Shown here one piece after another: positions 17,596-25,169 of a stretch of DNA of 64,000 bases. A program made the position numbers and the translations under genes. The stretch is taken from assembly GCF_002929555.1 (NCBI RefSeq), contig NZ_PJJP01000034.1, positions 124,001 through 188,000 of the forward strand. The letters are read 5' to 3'. Within the stretch, counting starts at the first letter, position 1. Each line of letters starts with the position of its first letter. The DNA is from Cryobacterium sp. N22. Lineage in GTDB: Bacteria > Actinomycetota > Actinomycetes > Actinomycetales > Microbacteriaceae. The notes below the pieces were generated by a model, which saw only the letters and a list, made by a program, of their open reading frames with translations, did no database searches and was not told the DNA's origin.

Positions 17596-18135
17596 GTGTC
17601 CCCTGAGGCCGACGACGCAGGACCGGGACCGTTCGCTCGGTCGTACCGCCACGAGCAGCTCGGGGCGCTGCTCGAGGTCTTCTCGGTCTGGTCCTCCGGA
17701 ACGTTCATCCGTGGACTGGCGGTCGGGGCCGGGGTCGATCTGGACGCCACCTCGATCGTGGCCGTCACCGTTCTCGCCCGCGACGGCGAGCAGCGTGCGT
17801 CCGCCCTCGCCTCCCGCCTGCGCGTCGGCGCCTCCGCGATCTCCAAACTGAGCAACCGGCTCACCGCGCACGGCCTGATCGAGAAGCGCCAGGACCCCGA
17901 CGACTCCCGGGCCACCCTTCTGCGCTTGACGCCCGCCGGAACAGCCGCCGCGACGGCGCTGACCCAGGCCGGCGACGTGATGATGGCGGACCTGATGCGC
18001 CGCTGGTCAGACGACGACCGCGCCGACTTCACCCGATTACTCAGCCGATTCCGGGACGACGCGCTCGCGCACGCCATCCGCGTCGAGGCGCCGACGCCCG
18101 AACTCACCACCGACCAGAAAGCAGAACAGCAATGA
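17596..18135 (+). CDS. MarR-family transcriptional regulator
   Basis: 179-residue winged-helix regulator. The recognition region reads RASALASRLRVGASAISKLSNRLTAHGLIEKRQDPDDSRATLL, including the beta-wing DPDDSR typical of MarR. GTG 17596 follows GAAAGGA by about ten bases; in-frame starts at 17578 or 17500 are possible. Its stop overlaps the first SDR gene (ATGA), so it most likely controls the two dehydrogenases, probably through the palindrome at 17549. Confidence 0.8.
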   Translation: MSPEADDAGPGPFARSYRHEQLGALLEVFSVWSSGTFIRGLAVGAGVDLDATSIVAVTVLARDGEQRASALASRLRVGASAISKLSNRLTAHGLIEKRQDPDDSRATLLRLTPAGTAAATALTQAGDVMMADLMRRWSDDDRADFTRLLSRFRDDALAHAIRVEAPTPELTTDQKAEQQ

Positions 18136-18911
18136 CCCGCACCTACCTCGTGACCGGCGCCGCCAGCGGCATCGGCAAGGCCACCGCCGCACTCCTGATC
18201 GAGAGGGGCCACCGGGTGATCGGCGCCGACCTCAGGGACTCTGACATCAACGCCGACCTGTCCACCGTGCAGGGACGCGAGACGCTGGTCCAAGCCGCCG
18301 GGGAGCTCTCCGGCGGTGTGCTGGATGGCGTCATCGCCGTCGCCGGTCTCAGCCACCCGATCCCCGTCACCGCCGCGGTCAACTACTACGGCACCGTCGC
18401 GACCCTGGAGGGTCTCCGCCCGCTGCTGACCCGCTCCCCCGCCCCGCGCGCCGTGGCCGTCGCCTCGATGGCATCGCTGCAGCCCTGCGATGAGGAGCTG
18501 GTGCGGCTCCTGCTGGAGGGCACCGAACAGGAGGCCCTGGCCCGCGCCGCCGAGCTCGCCACCGACCCGGCGACCGGGCACCAGATCTACTCGTCCAGCA
18601 AGCGGGCCCTGGCCCGGTGGCTGCGCACGACCGCACCTACCGCCGACTGGGCCGGCGCCGGGATTCCGCTCAATGCGATCGCGCCGGGTGTCGTTCTCAC
18701 CCCGATGACCACCGAGTTGGTCGCCACCCCCGAGGGACGGGCACGCCTGAACGAACAGGTGCCCATGCCACTGAACGGACCGTTCGACGCCGACGTCGCC
18801 GCGAAGCTGCTCGTCTGGCTCGCCGACGAAGAGAACTCGCACCTATGCGGCCAGGTCATCTTCATCGACGGCGGCTACGACGCCGTGGTGCGCGGCGACA
18901 GCACTTGGTAA
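18132..18911 (+). CDS. Short-chain dehydrogenase/reductase (3-alpha-hydroxysteroid dehydrogenase-like)
   Basis: 259 residues. Cofactor motif TGAASGIG (8-15), active-site Ser in VASMAS (112-115) and Tyr153-x-x-x-Lys157 in YSSSK. Asp33 after strand beta-2 suggests an NAD preference. The acidic insert between the Ser and Tyr resembles bacterial 3-alpha-HSD/carbonyl reductases. Substrate unknown. Co-translated with the MarR regulator and followed closely by another SDR gene. Confidence 0.85.
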   Translation: MTRTYLVTGAASGIGKATAALLIERGHRVIGADLRDSDINADLSTVQGRETLVQAAGELSGGVLDGVIAVAGLSHPIPVTAAVNYYGTVATLEGLRPLLTRSPAPRAVAVASMASLQPCDEELVRLLLEGTEQEALARAAELATDPATGHQIYSSSKRALARWLRTTAPTADWAGAGIPLNAIAPGVVLTPMTTELVATPEGRARLNEQVPMPLNGPFDADVAAKLLVWLADEENSHLCGQVIFIDGGYDAVVRGDSTW

Positions 18912-18919
18912 CCCCGAAA

Positions 18920-19663
18920 ATGCAACTCGACAACAAGAGCGTCATCGTCACCGGCGGAGCCTCCGGCATCGGCGGTGCCATCACCCGCACCTTCGTCGAA
19001 CGTGGCGCCAGCGTCGTCATGGTGGATCTCGCCACGGAGGCCGGGGAAGCCCTGTCCGCCGAGCTCGGTGACTCCGTGGTGTTCCTGCAGGGCGACGTGT
19101 CCGACCCCGCCGTGGCCGAGCGTGCCGTCAGCGCAGCCGTGGAGCGCTTCGGCGGGCTGCACGGACTGGTGAACAATGCGCACGCCTCGCGTCAGGCGTC
19201 CTTCCTCGAGCTCACCGAGCAGATGTGGGACCTCTCGTTCTCCACCGGACTGCGTGCCACCATCAACTTCATGCGCGCCGCCTACCCTGAGCTGAAGAAG
19301 ACCACGGGGTCAGTGGTCAACTTCGGCTCGGGCGCCGGCCTGGACGGCCAGCCCACCCAGGCCGCCTACGCGGCAGCGAAGGAAGCGATCCGGGGGCTCA
19401 GCCGAGTCGTCTCGAACGAATGGGCGCCAGACGGAATCCGGGTCAACGTCGTATGCCCCATGGCAATGACCGAGGGCGTTCAGGCCTGGTCGCAGGCATT
19501 CCCGGAGCTCTACCGGTCGACGCTGGGCAAAATCCCCCTCGGTCGCTTCGGCGACCCGCGCACCGATGTCGCACCCGCCGTTGCATTCCTGGTTTCTGAC
19601 GACTCGAGTTACATCACCGGGCAGACGCTCATGGTCGACGGCGGAACGATCAAACTGCACTGA
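18920..19663 (+). CDS. Short-chain dehydrogenase/reductase
   Basis: 247 residues: TGGASGIG (11-18), NNAH (85-88), FGSGAG for the catalytic Ser, and Tyr150-x-x-x-Lys154 in YAAAK; Asp36 suggests NAD. The ATG at 18920 sits eight bases after the upstream SDR stop. C-terminal VDGGTIKLH is typical of classical SDRs. Two adjacent SDRs under one MarR may carry out successive oxidation and reduction of one alcohol or sterol-like compound (inference). Confidence 0.85.
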   Translation: MQLDNKSVIVTGGASGIGGAITRTFVERGASVVMVDLATEAGEALSAELGDSVVFLQGDVSDPAVAERAVSAAVERFGGLHGLVNNAHASRQASFLELTEQMWDLSFSTGLRATINFMRAAYPELKKTTGSVVNFGSGAGLDGQPTQAAYAAAKEAIRGLSRVVSNEWAPDGIRVNVVCPMAMTEGVQAWSQAFPELYRSTLGKIPLGRFGDPRTDVAPAVAFLVSDDSSYITGQTLMVDGGTIKLH

Positions 19664-19735
19664 GTCGACCGCACATCGGCGCCGTCCTGGATAGGGGCCT
19701 ACCGGGGTTCGGGGACTTCTGCCACTCTGGGCGCC

Positions 19736-20209
19736 ATGAACATCCGAGCCCGAGTGGTGGTGGGCGTCTATCCAGGTCAGGACGACGGCGTGGTGCTGCA
19801 GGCCGCGGTCTTCGCGGCGCGGTTCGACGCCGAGCTGGTGTGCGCCTGGGTAGACCCGGGCCGGCATCCGCGATCCGACCATGCCGATGCGCCCGCAGCG
19901 GGTGACGGCGCGGGCATCGACCCCTACCTCACCGCCCACCTGACCCGCATCCTGGGCGGCCACGACATCCAGTGGAGCACCCGCCAGCTCTCCGGCGACC
20001 CGGCCAGGGCGCTCGGGCAGCTCGCCGAGACGCTGCGGGCCGTGATGATCGTGGTCGGCACCCGGGACGGCACCGTGCGCGGCAGCCTGCAAGAGTTCTT
20101 CGCGGGATCGATCGCGATGCACCTGGCCCACCGGCAGAACCGTCCCGTCGTCGTCGTCCCCCTGTCGCCGGTGTCGTTCGACGATGACCTGCCCTGGGAG
20201 TCCGATTGA
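19736..20209 (+). CDS. Universal stress protein family
   Basis: 157 residues of single-domain USP. The nucleotide-binding loop appears as VGTRDGTVRGSLQEFFAGSIAMHLAHRQNRPVVVVP, matching the G-2x-G-9x-G(S) pattern. Strand 1 (VVVGVYPGQDD) is slightly off the usual VGxDGS form, so ATP binding is likely but not certain. No obvious ribosome site. It ends 19 bases before the fluoride riboswitch. Confidence 0.75.
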   Translation: MNIRARVVVGVYPGQDDGVVLQAAVFAARFDAELVCAWVDPGRHPRSDHADAPAAGDGAGIDPYLTAHLTRILGGHDIQWSTRQLSGDPARALGQLAETLRAVMIVVGTRDGTVRGSLQEFFAGSIAMHLAHRQNRPVVVVPLSPVSFDDDLPWESD

Positions 20210-20228
20210 GCGGTGTACCCTTTTGCGT

Positions 20229-20286
20229 GGTGATGGATCCCACCTGAGCACCCGCTCGAACCGCCGACTGCGCTGATGGTTCCTAC
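20229..20286 (+). promoter_or_regulatory. Fluoride riboswitch (crcB motif)
   Basis: The sequence matches the crcB RNA pattern: P1 stem GGTG (20229-20232) with CACC (20241-20244) enclosing ATGG, a variable second hairpin, and the conserved end TGATGGTTCCTAC (20274-20286). A pseudoknot GGATCC (20235-20240) with GGTTCC (20278-20283) forms with one U-U mismatch. A -10-like TACCCT lies at 20216-20221. A hairpin CGACT-TCTT-AGTCG (20287-20300) directly follows and may be part of the expression platform. It precedes a phosphoglycerate-mutase-like gene and two crcB genes, so fluoride would switch on all three. Confidence 0.9.
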
Positions 20287-20328
20287 CGACTTCTTAGTCG
20301 CGCCGACGCCGGCCGACGAGACTGGTGG

Positions 20329-21075
20329 GTGACCGTGACGAGCTGGCCGAGCGGTGGTTCCCTCGTTCTGCTCCGCCACGGACAGAGCACCGCGAACGCC
20401 GCCGGCCTCTTCACCGGCATCCTCGACCCCGCACTGTCGCCGTCGGGCGCCGACGAGGCGCTGTCCGCGGCCGGCCTGCTCACGGCGCACGACCTGGTGC
20501 CGGATGCCGTCCTCGTGTCCCCGCTGCAGCGCGCCGTGCAGACCGCCGCGATCGTGGCCGGCGACCTGCAGCTGCCGGCCGGCACGGTCGACACCGACTG
20601 GCGCCTGAACGAACGCAACTACGGCGCCCTCACCGGACGGTCCAAGGACGACGTGCGTGCCGAGGCCGGCGAGGCACAGTTCCTGGCCTGGCGCCGCTCG
20701 GTCGACACCGCGCCCCCGGCCATGTCCGACGAGCGGCTCGCGGTCTTCGCGGGCACCGCCCTGTTCCGCGGCCTGCCCCGGCGGGCGCTGACCCGCACCG
20801 AGTCGTTGCGCGACGTGATGGCCCGGGTGGCCGAGATCCACACCGAACGGGTGCTGCCGCTCCTGGCGGAGAAGCGCACCGTGCTGGTCGTGGCGCACGG
20901 CAACTCGCTCCGCGCGTATTGCGCCGTGCTCGAGGCACTCGACAAATCGGCCATCCACCGGCTCAACCTGCCCACCGCGCATCCGCTCGTGTACCAGGCC
21001 GGTGGCCGGCGCTACCTCGACGCCCCGCGTGCCGAGGCGGCCGCGCTCGCGCTCACCCTCGACGGCGGCACCTGA
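20329..21075 (+). CDS. 2,3-bisphosphoglycerate-dependent phosphoglycerate mutase-like protein
   Basis: 248 residues of the histidine phosphatase superfamily. LLRHGQS contains the phospho-acceptor His17, LNERNYGALTG contains Glu95, and VVAHGNS contains the second His190; NERxYGALTG is a dPGM rather than a general phosphatase signature. It would interconvert 3- and 2-phosphoglycerate. The GTG at 20329 has only a weak ribosome site; GTG 20335 is an alternative. Placement between a fluoride riboswitch and two fluoride exporters suggests a fluoride-induced glycolytic helper, since fluoride blocks enolase just downstream of this step. It is probably not the housekeeping mutase (inference). Confidence 0.85.
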   Translation: MTVTSWPSGGSLVLLRHGQSTANAAGLFTGILDPALSPSGADEALSAAGLLTAHDLVPDAVLVSPLQRAVQTAAIVAGDLQLPAGTVDTDWRLNERNYGALTGRSKDDVRAEAGEAQFLAWRRSVDTAPPAMSDERLAVFAGTALFRGLPRRALTRTESLRDVMARVAEIHTERVLPLLAEKRTVLVVAHGNSLRAYCAVLEALDKSAIHRLNLPTAHPLVYQAGGRRYLDAPRAEAAALALTLDGGT

Positions 21076-21533
21076 TGACGGTCCGCCCCGCCCCGCCCCG
21101 CGCCGTGCACCTGCACTGGCCGCACCTCGCCCTCGTCTTCGCCGGTGGCACCATGGGCACCGCGCTGCGCCAGCTCCTGGCGATCGCGGTCCCGCCGGTC
21201 GCAGGGGTGGCCGTGTCGATCGTGGCCATCAACATCGTCGGCGCGTTCCTGCTCGGGCTGCTGCTGGAGACCCTGGCCCACCGCGGCCCCGACGAGGGCC
21301 GGCGCCGGCACCTGCGGCTGCTGCTGGGCACCGGCGTGCTCGGCGGCTTCACCACGTACAGCGCCCTGGCCACGGACACAAGCCTGCTGCTGGCCGACGG
21401 CCGGCTCCCCGCGGCGCTGCTCTACGCCCTGGGCACCGTCCTCGTCGGCGCGGCAGCCTCCTGGGCCGGGATCGGCGCGGCCGGCGCCCTGCATCGCCGG
21501 CGCCCGGACCGTAGCGGGACGGCGACCCGATGA
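21075..21533 (+). CDS. crcB: Fluoride ion channel CrcB/Fluc, subunit 1
   Basis: 152-residue four-helix membrane protein. Family marks are GGTMGTALRQLL in helix 1, INIVGAFLLGLLL with the channel Asn in helix 2, and GVLGGFTTYSALATDT in helix 3, with the sodium-site helix break. The start overlaps the mutase stop (TGATG). The C terminus is basic and short. It is fused in translation to the second crcB gene, as in Gram-positive pairs that can form heterodimers. Confidence 0.93.
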   Translation: MTVRPAPPRAVHLHWPHLALVFAGGTMGTALRQLLAIAVPPVAGVAVSIVAINIVGAFLLGLLLETLAHRGPDEGRRRHLRLLLGTGVLGGFTTYSALATDTSLLLADGRLPAALLYALGTVLVGAAASWAGIGAAGALHRRRPDRSGTATR

Positions 21534-21907
21534 CCCCGCCGCTCTTCGTCGCCGTGGCGCTGGCCGGCGGTCTCGGCGCGACCCTGCGGCTGGTCCTCGA
21601 CGGCGTCGTGCGCACCAGGGTGCGCACCACCCTGCCTGTCGGCACCCTGCTCATCAACGTGGTCGGCTCCCTGCTGCTGGGCCTGATCACCGGGCTCACC
21701 CTGGCCCTCTGGCTGCCAGAGGCCTGGCACCTCGTGCTCGGCGGCGGCCTGCTGGGCGGGTTCACGACGTTCAGCACCGCCAGCTACGAGACCGTGCGGC
21801 TGGCGCAGGATCGCCGGTCTCTCCCGACCCTGTTCAACGGGCTCGGGATGCTCGTCCTCGCGGTGGGCTGCGCCTCCCTCGGCCTGTGGCTGGGCCTGGG
21901 CGGGTAG
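21530..21907 (+). CDS. crcB: Fluoride ion channel CrcB/Fluc, subunit 2
   Basis: 125 residues, four helices: AGGLGATLRLVLDG, LLINVVGSLLLGLITG, GGGLLGGFTTFSTASYET and the C-terminal LGMLVLAVGCASLGLWLGLG. ATGA overlap with subunit 1. Fluc channels work as antiparallel dimers; two unequal subunits encoded in tandem suggest a heterodimer, which would export fluoride accumulated as HF. Confidence 0.93.
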   Translation: MTPPLFVAVALAGGLGATLRLVLDGVVRTRVRTTLPVGTLLINVVGSLLLGLITGLTLALWLPEAWHLVLGGGLLGGFTTFSTASYETVRLAQDRRSLPTLFNGLGMLVLAVGCASLGLWLGLGG

Positions 21908-21920
21908 CCCAGCGCGCCGG

Positions 21921-22415
21921 TCAGATCGACTCGTTGTGCCGGGCCACCGCATCGGTCACCCAGGAGAGTTCGTCGACGAAGCGGCCGAGCAACCGCGCGA
22001 ACTCGGTGCGGTCCTCCAGGGTCCACTTACCGACCAGGGTTCCGTAGACGTCTTGAGCGAGCTGGCGGTGCCGGGCGATTGCAGTTCGACCCTCGTCGGT
22101 TGCGGTGATGAGCACGGCGCGACGATCGGTCGGATCGGATCGCCGAGTCACCAGGCCCGATTTCTCCAGCCGACGGATCTCGGTGGTCATGGTGGACTTG
22201 TCGACCGCCATCCAGCCCGCGAGCTTCGACATCCGCAGCGGACCGGCGACCACGACGCGTTCCAGCAACCAGGAGTCCGTGCTGGAGAGGGCGGCACCGC
22301 TCGAATCGTGCAGCATCCGTTTATTGTCCGCGCGGGTGGACCAGCGGAGGATTGACGACAGGGCCGATTCCAAGGCCTCGCCCACGGCGGTTGCGGGTTC
22401 CCGACTGTGCGCCAT
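21921..22415 (-). CDS. MarR-family transcriptional regulator
   Basis: 164 residues. Winged helix MSKLAGWMAVDKSTMTTEIRRLEKSGLVTRRSDPTDRRAVLI, wing SDPTDRR. I chose ATG 22415, preceded by AGGAAA; an in-frame TTG at 22469 would lie within the operator. Divergent from the TerC-family gene across 152 bases that carry repeated GTTGG half-sites, so it likely represses itself and TerC. Confidence 0.85.
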   Translation of the reverse strand: MAHSREPATAVGEALESALSSILRWSTRADNKRMLHDSSGAALSSTDSWLLERVVVAGPLRMSKLAGWMAVDKSTMTTEIRRLEKSGLVTRRSDPTDRRAVLITATDEGRTAIARHRQLAQDVYGTLVGKWTLEDRTEFARLLGRFVDELSWVTDAVARHNESI

Positions 22416-22442
22416 GGCTGAATGTTTCCTGACTTTTCGGGG

Positions 22443-22470
22443 GTTGGACGAATAGTTGGACGTATCCAAC
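22443..22470. promoter_or_regulatory. Candidate MarR operator between the regulator and the TerC-family gene
   Basis: GTTGGA-CGTA-TCCAAC is a perfect 6-4-6 inverted repeat at 22455-22470, and an extra direct half-site GTTGGACG starts at 22443. The -10 hexamer TAATAT of the TerC promoter begins at 22471, directly abutting the palindrome, so a bound repressor would block RNA polymerase. Confidence 0.6.
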
Positions 22471-22476
22471 TAATAT
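22471..22476 (+). promoter_or_regulatory. -10 hexamer of the TerC-family gene
   Basis: TAATAT, one base from the consensus, gives an expected start near 22483 and an 85-base leader. No good -35 hexamer is seen at 17 bases. Confidence 0.5.
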
Positions 22477-22487
22477 AGTGGAGCCAC

Positions 22488-22530
22488 CTTACCTTTCGGT
22501 AGGCAGGCGAACGGTTGGGGTGCCCCCAAC
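22488..22530 (+). promoter_or_regulatory. Two-hairpin leader of the TerC-family gene
   Basis: Hairpin 1 pairs CTTACC (22488-22493) with GGTAGG (22498-22503) around TTTC. Hairpin 2 pairs GTTGGGG (22514-22520) with CCCCAAC (22524-22530) around TGC. Hairpin 2 also keeps the GTTGG...CCAAC half-sites of the upstream operator, so it may be a second MarR site, an RNA element, or both. I could not fit the yybP-ykoY manganese riboswitch that often precedes such genes. Confidence 0.45.
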
Positions 22531-22567
22531 TTCATCACACCACTAACCCCCGCGGAGAACTTCACCC

Positions 22568-23749
22568 ATGGACATACCCGGATACGTCTGGCTCCTCACG
22601 ATCCTCGGCATCCTTGCGTTGCTCACCTTCGACTTCTTCTTCCACGTGCGCAAGGCGCACGAGCCGACGCTGCCCGAGGCCGCCAAATGGTCCGCCATCT
22701 ACGTGGGCATCGCGATCATCTTCGGGCTCGGCGTTCTCTTCTTCGGCGGCAGCACGCTGGGAACCGAGTACTTCGCCGGCTACATCACGGAGAAGGCGTT
22801 GTCGGTCGACAACCTCTTCGTCTTCCTGATCATCATGGCCAGCTTCAAGGTGCCTCGCGCCGACCAGCAGAAGGTGCTCCTCTTCGGCATCGTCTTCGCG
22901 CTGATCGCTCGCACGGGGTTCATCTTCCTCGGCTCGGCCCTGATCAACTCGTTCGCCTGGCTGTTCTACCTGTTCGGCGCGTTCCTCATCTACACCGCGG
23001 TCAAGCTGCTCAAGCCCGAAGCCGAGAGCGACGAGGCCGACAACTTCATCATCCGGCTCGCCAAGCGCCTGTTCCACACCACCGAACGCTACGACGGCGA
23101 CCGCCTGTTCACCATGGAGAACGGCAAGAAGGTCATGACGCCGATGCTTCTCGTCATGGTGGCCATCGGTGGAACCGACCTCCTGTTCGCGCTGGACTCC
23201 GTGCCCGCGATCTTCGGCCTCACCCAGAACGTCTACATCGTCTTCACCGCGACGGCGTTCTCGCTCATGGGCCTGCGTCAGCTCTACTTCCTCATCGACG
23301 GACTGCTCGACCGCCTGATCTACCTCAGCTACGGCCTGGCCGCGATCCTCGGCTTCATCGGCGTCAAGCTCGTGCTGCACGCCCTGCACGAGAACACGCT
23401 GCCGTTCATCAACGGCGGCGAGCACGTGCCGGTCTTCGAGATCAGCACCGGCCTCTCGCTCGCCGTGATCATCGGTGTGCTCGCGGTCACCGTTGTCGCC
23501 TCGTTGATCAGCCCCGCTGGTCGGGCGCACAGCGCGATCGCACTGAGCAAGGGATCGGCCAAGAAGTACCTGACCGGCGACTTCAGTGGCAAGGGTGAGA
23601 CGCGCGACGAGACCTACGCGCTCGTCGTCGCCCACGAACGCGCTCTGGGCCTGCTCTCGAGCGAGCACCAGGCTCGTGCCGCCGAAGACGACGAACTGCA
23701 GACCCTCCTGACCGAGGCGCACGACGCGCACAGCAGCTTCGCGAAGTAG
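22568..23749 (+). CDS. TerC/Alx-family integral membrane protein
   Basis: 393 residues with about eight to nine membrane helices. The two hallmark segments are ITEKALSVDNLFVFLIIMASF and GGTDLLFALDSVPAIFGLTQNVYIVFTATAFSLMG, with the paired Asp residues thought to bind metal. GGAGAA ribosome site at 22554. A soluble tail of about 70 residues follows the last helix. The family is linked to manganese export/metalation of secreted proteins and to tellurite resistance; it lies just before, but separately promoted from, the ter operon. Confidence 0.9.
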   Translation: MDIPGYVWLLTILGILALLTFDFFFHVRKAHEPTLPEAAKWSAIYVGIAIIFGLGVLFFGGSTLGTEYFAGYITEKALSVDNLFVFLIIMASFKVPRADQQKVLLFGIVFALIARTGFIFLGSALINSFAWLFYLFGAFLIYTAVKLLKPEAESDEADNFIIRLAKRLFHTTERYDGDRLFTMENGKKVMTPMLLVMVAIGGTDLLFALDSVPAIFGLTQNVYIVFTATAFSLMGLRQLYFLIDGLLDRLIYLSYGLAAILGFIGVKLVLHALHENTLPFINGGEHVPVFEISTGLSLAVIIGVLAVTVVASLISPAGRAHSAIALSKGSAKKYLTGDFSGKGETRDETYALVVAHERALGLLSSEHQARAAEDDELQTLLTEAHDAHSSFAK

Positions 23750-23759
23750 CAACACCTAG

Positions 23760-23807
23760 GGAGCGGGCGGCGAAGCACGCGGCTGTCGTCGCCCCGCCGC
23801 CCGCTCC
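23760..23807. terminator. Hairpin terminator after the TerC-family gene
   Basis: GGAGCGGGCGGCG (23760-23772) pairs perfectly with CGCCGCCCGCTCC (23795-23807) around a 22-base loop. It separates the TerC-family gene from the ter operon. Confidence 0.7.
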
Positions 23808-23891
23808 GTGCAGGATTTTCCGTGCCGGTGGCCTCTAGACTGGGCGCGCACTGGCGCTGACCAACAAAAACGTCATAAAAAGGAGTACACA

Positions 23892-24482
23892 ATGGGTTTG
23901 AGCTTGTCAAAGGGCCAGTCGCTCTCGCTGACCAAGGCGGATGGCGGAAGCCTCTCGAAGGTCCGCATGGGCCTGGGCTGGGACAGCGCCGCCCCCGTCA
24001 AGCGCGGACTGTTCGGTCGCGGCAAGGCCGCGGAGGTTGACCTCGACGCCTCGGCGATCTTCTTCGACGCCGCCGGCAAGGTCCTCGACACCGTCTGGTT
24101 CCAGCAGCTGAGCAGCAAGGACGGATCGACCCGCCACACCGGCGACAACCTCACCGGGGCCGGCGACGGCGACGACGAAACCATCCTCGTCGACCTCGCC
24201 AAGGTGTCCCCCGCGGTCTCGCAGATCGTGTTCGTCATCAGCAGCTACAGCCAGCAGACCTTCGACGCCGTCGAGAACGCGTTCAGCCGCCTCGTCGACG
24301 ACTCCTCAGCCGGCACCCCCGAGGTCGCCCGCTACCAGCTGACCGACAGCGGCCCGCACACCGCGATGATCATGTCGAAGGTCTCCCGCGACGGCAACGG
24401 CTGGACCTTCAAGGCCATCGGCGAGCGCGCCACCGGCCGTTCGGCCATGGACCTGCTCACGGCGGCAGCGAAGGCCCTCTAA
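23892..24482 (+). CDS. TerD-family stress protein
   Basis: 196 residues. Opens with LSLSKGQSLSLTKADG and LGWDSA, typical of the TerD fold, and keeps the calcium site in DNLTGAGDGDDETILVDL. An insert AAPVKRGLFGRGKAAE sits near residues 35-50, longer than in the paralogue that follows. AAAAAGGAG ribosome site. First gene of the ter operon. TerD proteins are calcium-binding cytosolic or membrane-associated proteins needed for tellurite and other stress resistance; the exact reaction is not known. Confidence 0.9.
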   Translation: MGLSLSKGQSLSLTKADGGSLSKVRMGLGWDSAAPVKRGLFGRGKAAEVDLDASAIFFDAAGKVLDTVWFQQLSSKDGSTRHTGDNLTGAGDGDDETILVDLAKVSPAVSQIVFVISSYSQQTFDAVENAFSRLVDDSSAGTPEVARYQLTDSGPHTAMIMSKVSRDGNGWTFKAIGERATGRSAMDLLTAAAKAL

Positions 24483-24538
24483 CCGGGCCCCACCGCACGT
24501 CCGTTCACCCACCCCGTACACACAAGGAGAAAATCCCC

Positions 24539-25117
24539 ATGGCAGGTCTGACACTCGCAAAAGGCAACAACCTCTCGCTGACCAAGGTCAGCCCCGGACT
24601 CACCGTCGCCACGGTCGGCCTCGGTTGGGACCCGCGCACCACCAGCGGCGAGGCTTTCGACCTGGACGCCTCCGCGCTCCTCATCGGCGACAACGGCAAG
24701 GTGCGCTCCTCTGCCGACTTCATCTTCTACAACCAGCCGGCCTCGGCCGACAAGTCGGTCGTGCACCTCGGTGACAACCGGTCCGGAGCCGGCGACGGCG
24801 ACGACGAGCAGATCACGATCGACCTGCGCCTGGTGCCCAGCGACGTCTCCCGCGTGGTGATCGTGGTCTCGATCGACCAGGCCGACGCACGCCGCCAGAA
24901 CTTCGGCCAGGTGCGCGGGGCGTACTGCCGGGTCGTCGACCAGGATGACGCGGAGATCGTGCGTTTCGACCTGAGCGAAGACGCGGCGCCCGAGACCGCC
25001 ATGCTGTTCGCCGAGGTCTACCGCAATGGCGCCGACTGGAAGTTCAAGGCCGTCGGCCAGGGCTACACCTCCGGGCTCGCCGGCATCGCCACCGACTTCG
25101 GCATCTCACTCGACTAA
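24539..25117 (+). CDS. terD: TerD-family stress protein
   Basis: 192 residues, the canonical length. LTLAKGNNLSLTKVSPGL, LGWDPRTTSGEAFDLDASALL, the calcium site DNRSGAGDGDDEQITIDL (around residue 80) and the C-terminal WKFKAVGQGYTSGLAGIATDFGISL are all family-standard. AAGGAGA ribosome site at 24524. It is the paralogue closest to TerD/TerE of known ter loci. Confidence 0.93.
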   Translation: MAGLTLAKGNNLSLTKVSPGLTVATVGLGWDPRTTSGEAFDLDASALLIGDNGKVRSSADFIFYNQPASADKSVVHLGDNRSGAGDGDDEQITIDLRLVPSDVSRVVIVVSIDQADARRQNFGQVRGAYCRVVDQDDAEIVRFDLSEDAAPETAMLFAEVYRNGADWKFKAVGQGYTSGLAGIATDFGISLD

Positions 25118-25169
25118 CCGGCTCGCGCTCGTCGCCGCCCGCCGCATCGTAAATCAGACAGGAACACGC

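Noticed and set aside
16293..18842. 849-codon minus-strand frame spanning the permease, MarR and SDR genes
   Set aside because: It overlaps three well-supported genes, including one on the same strand in another frame, and encodes low-complexity sequence.
18617..18919. Upstream in-frame extension of the second SDR gene
   Set aside because: It lies within the first SDR gene in another frame and is Arg-rich; the SDR fold starts directly at the ATG at 18920.
22416..22469. Longer form of the MarR regulator starting at a TTG at 22469
   Set aside because: The TTG lies inside the palindromic operator, and the ATG at 22415 has a ribosome site.
22483..22567. yybP-ykoY manganese riboswitch in the TerC-family leader
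   Set aside because: The leader is the right place, but the conserved GGGGAGUA and the matching internal-loop sequences are not seen. Only two simple hairpins are present.
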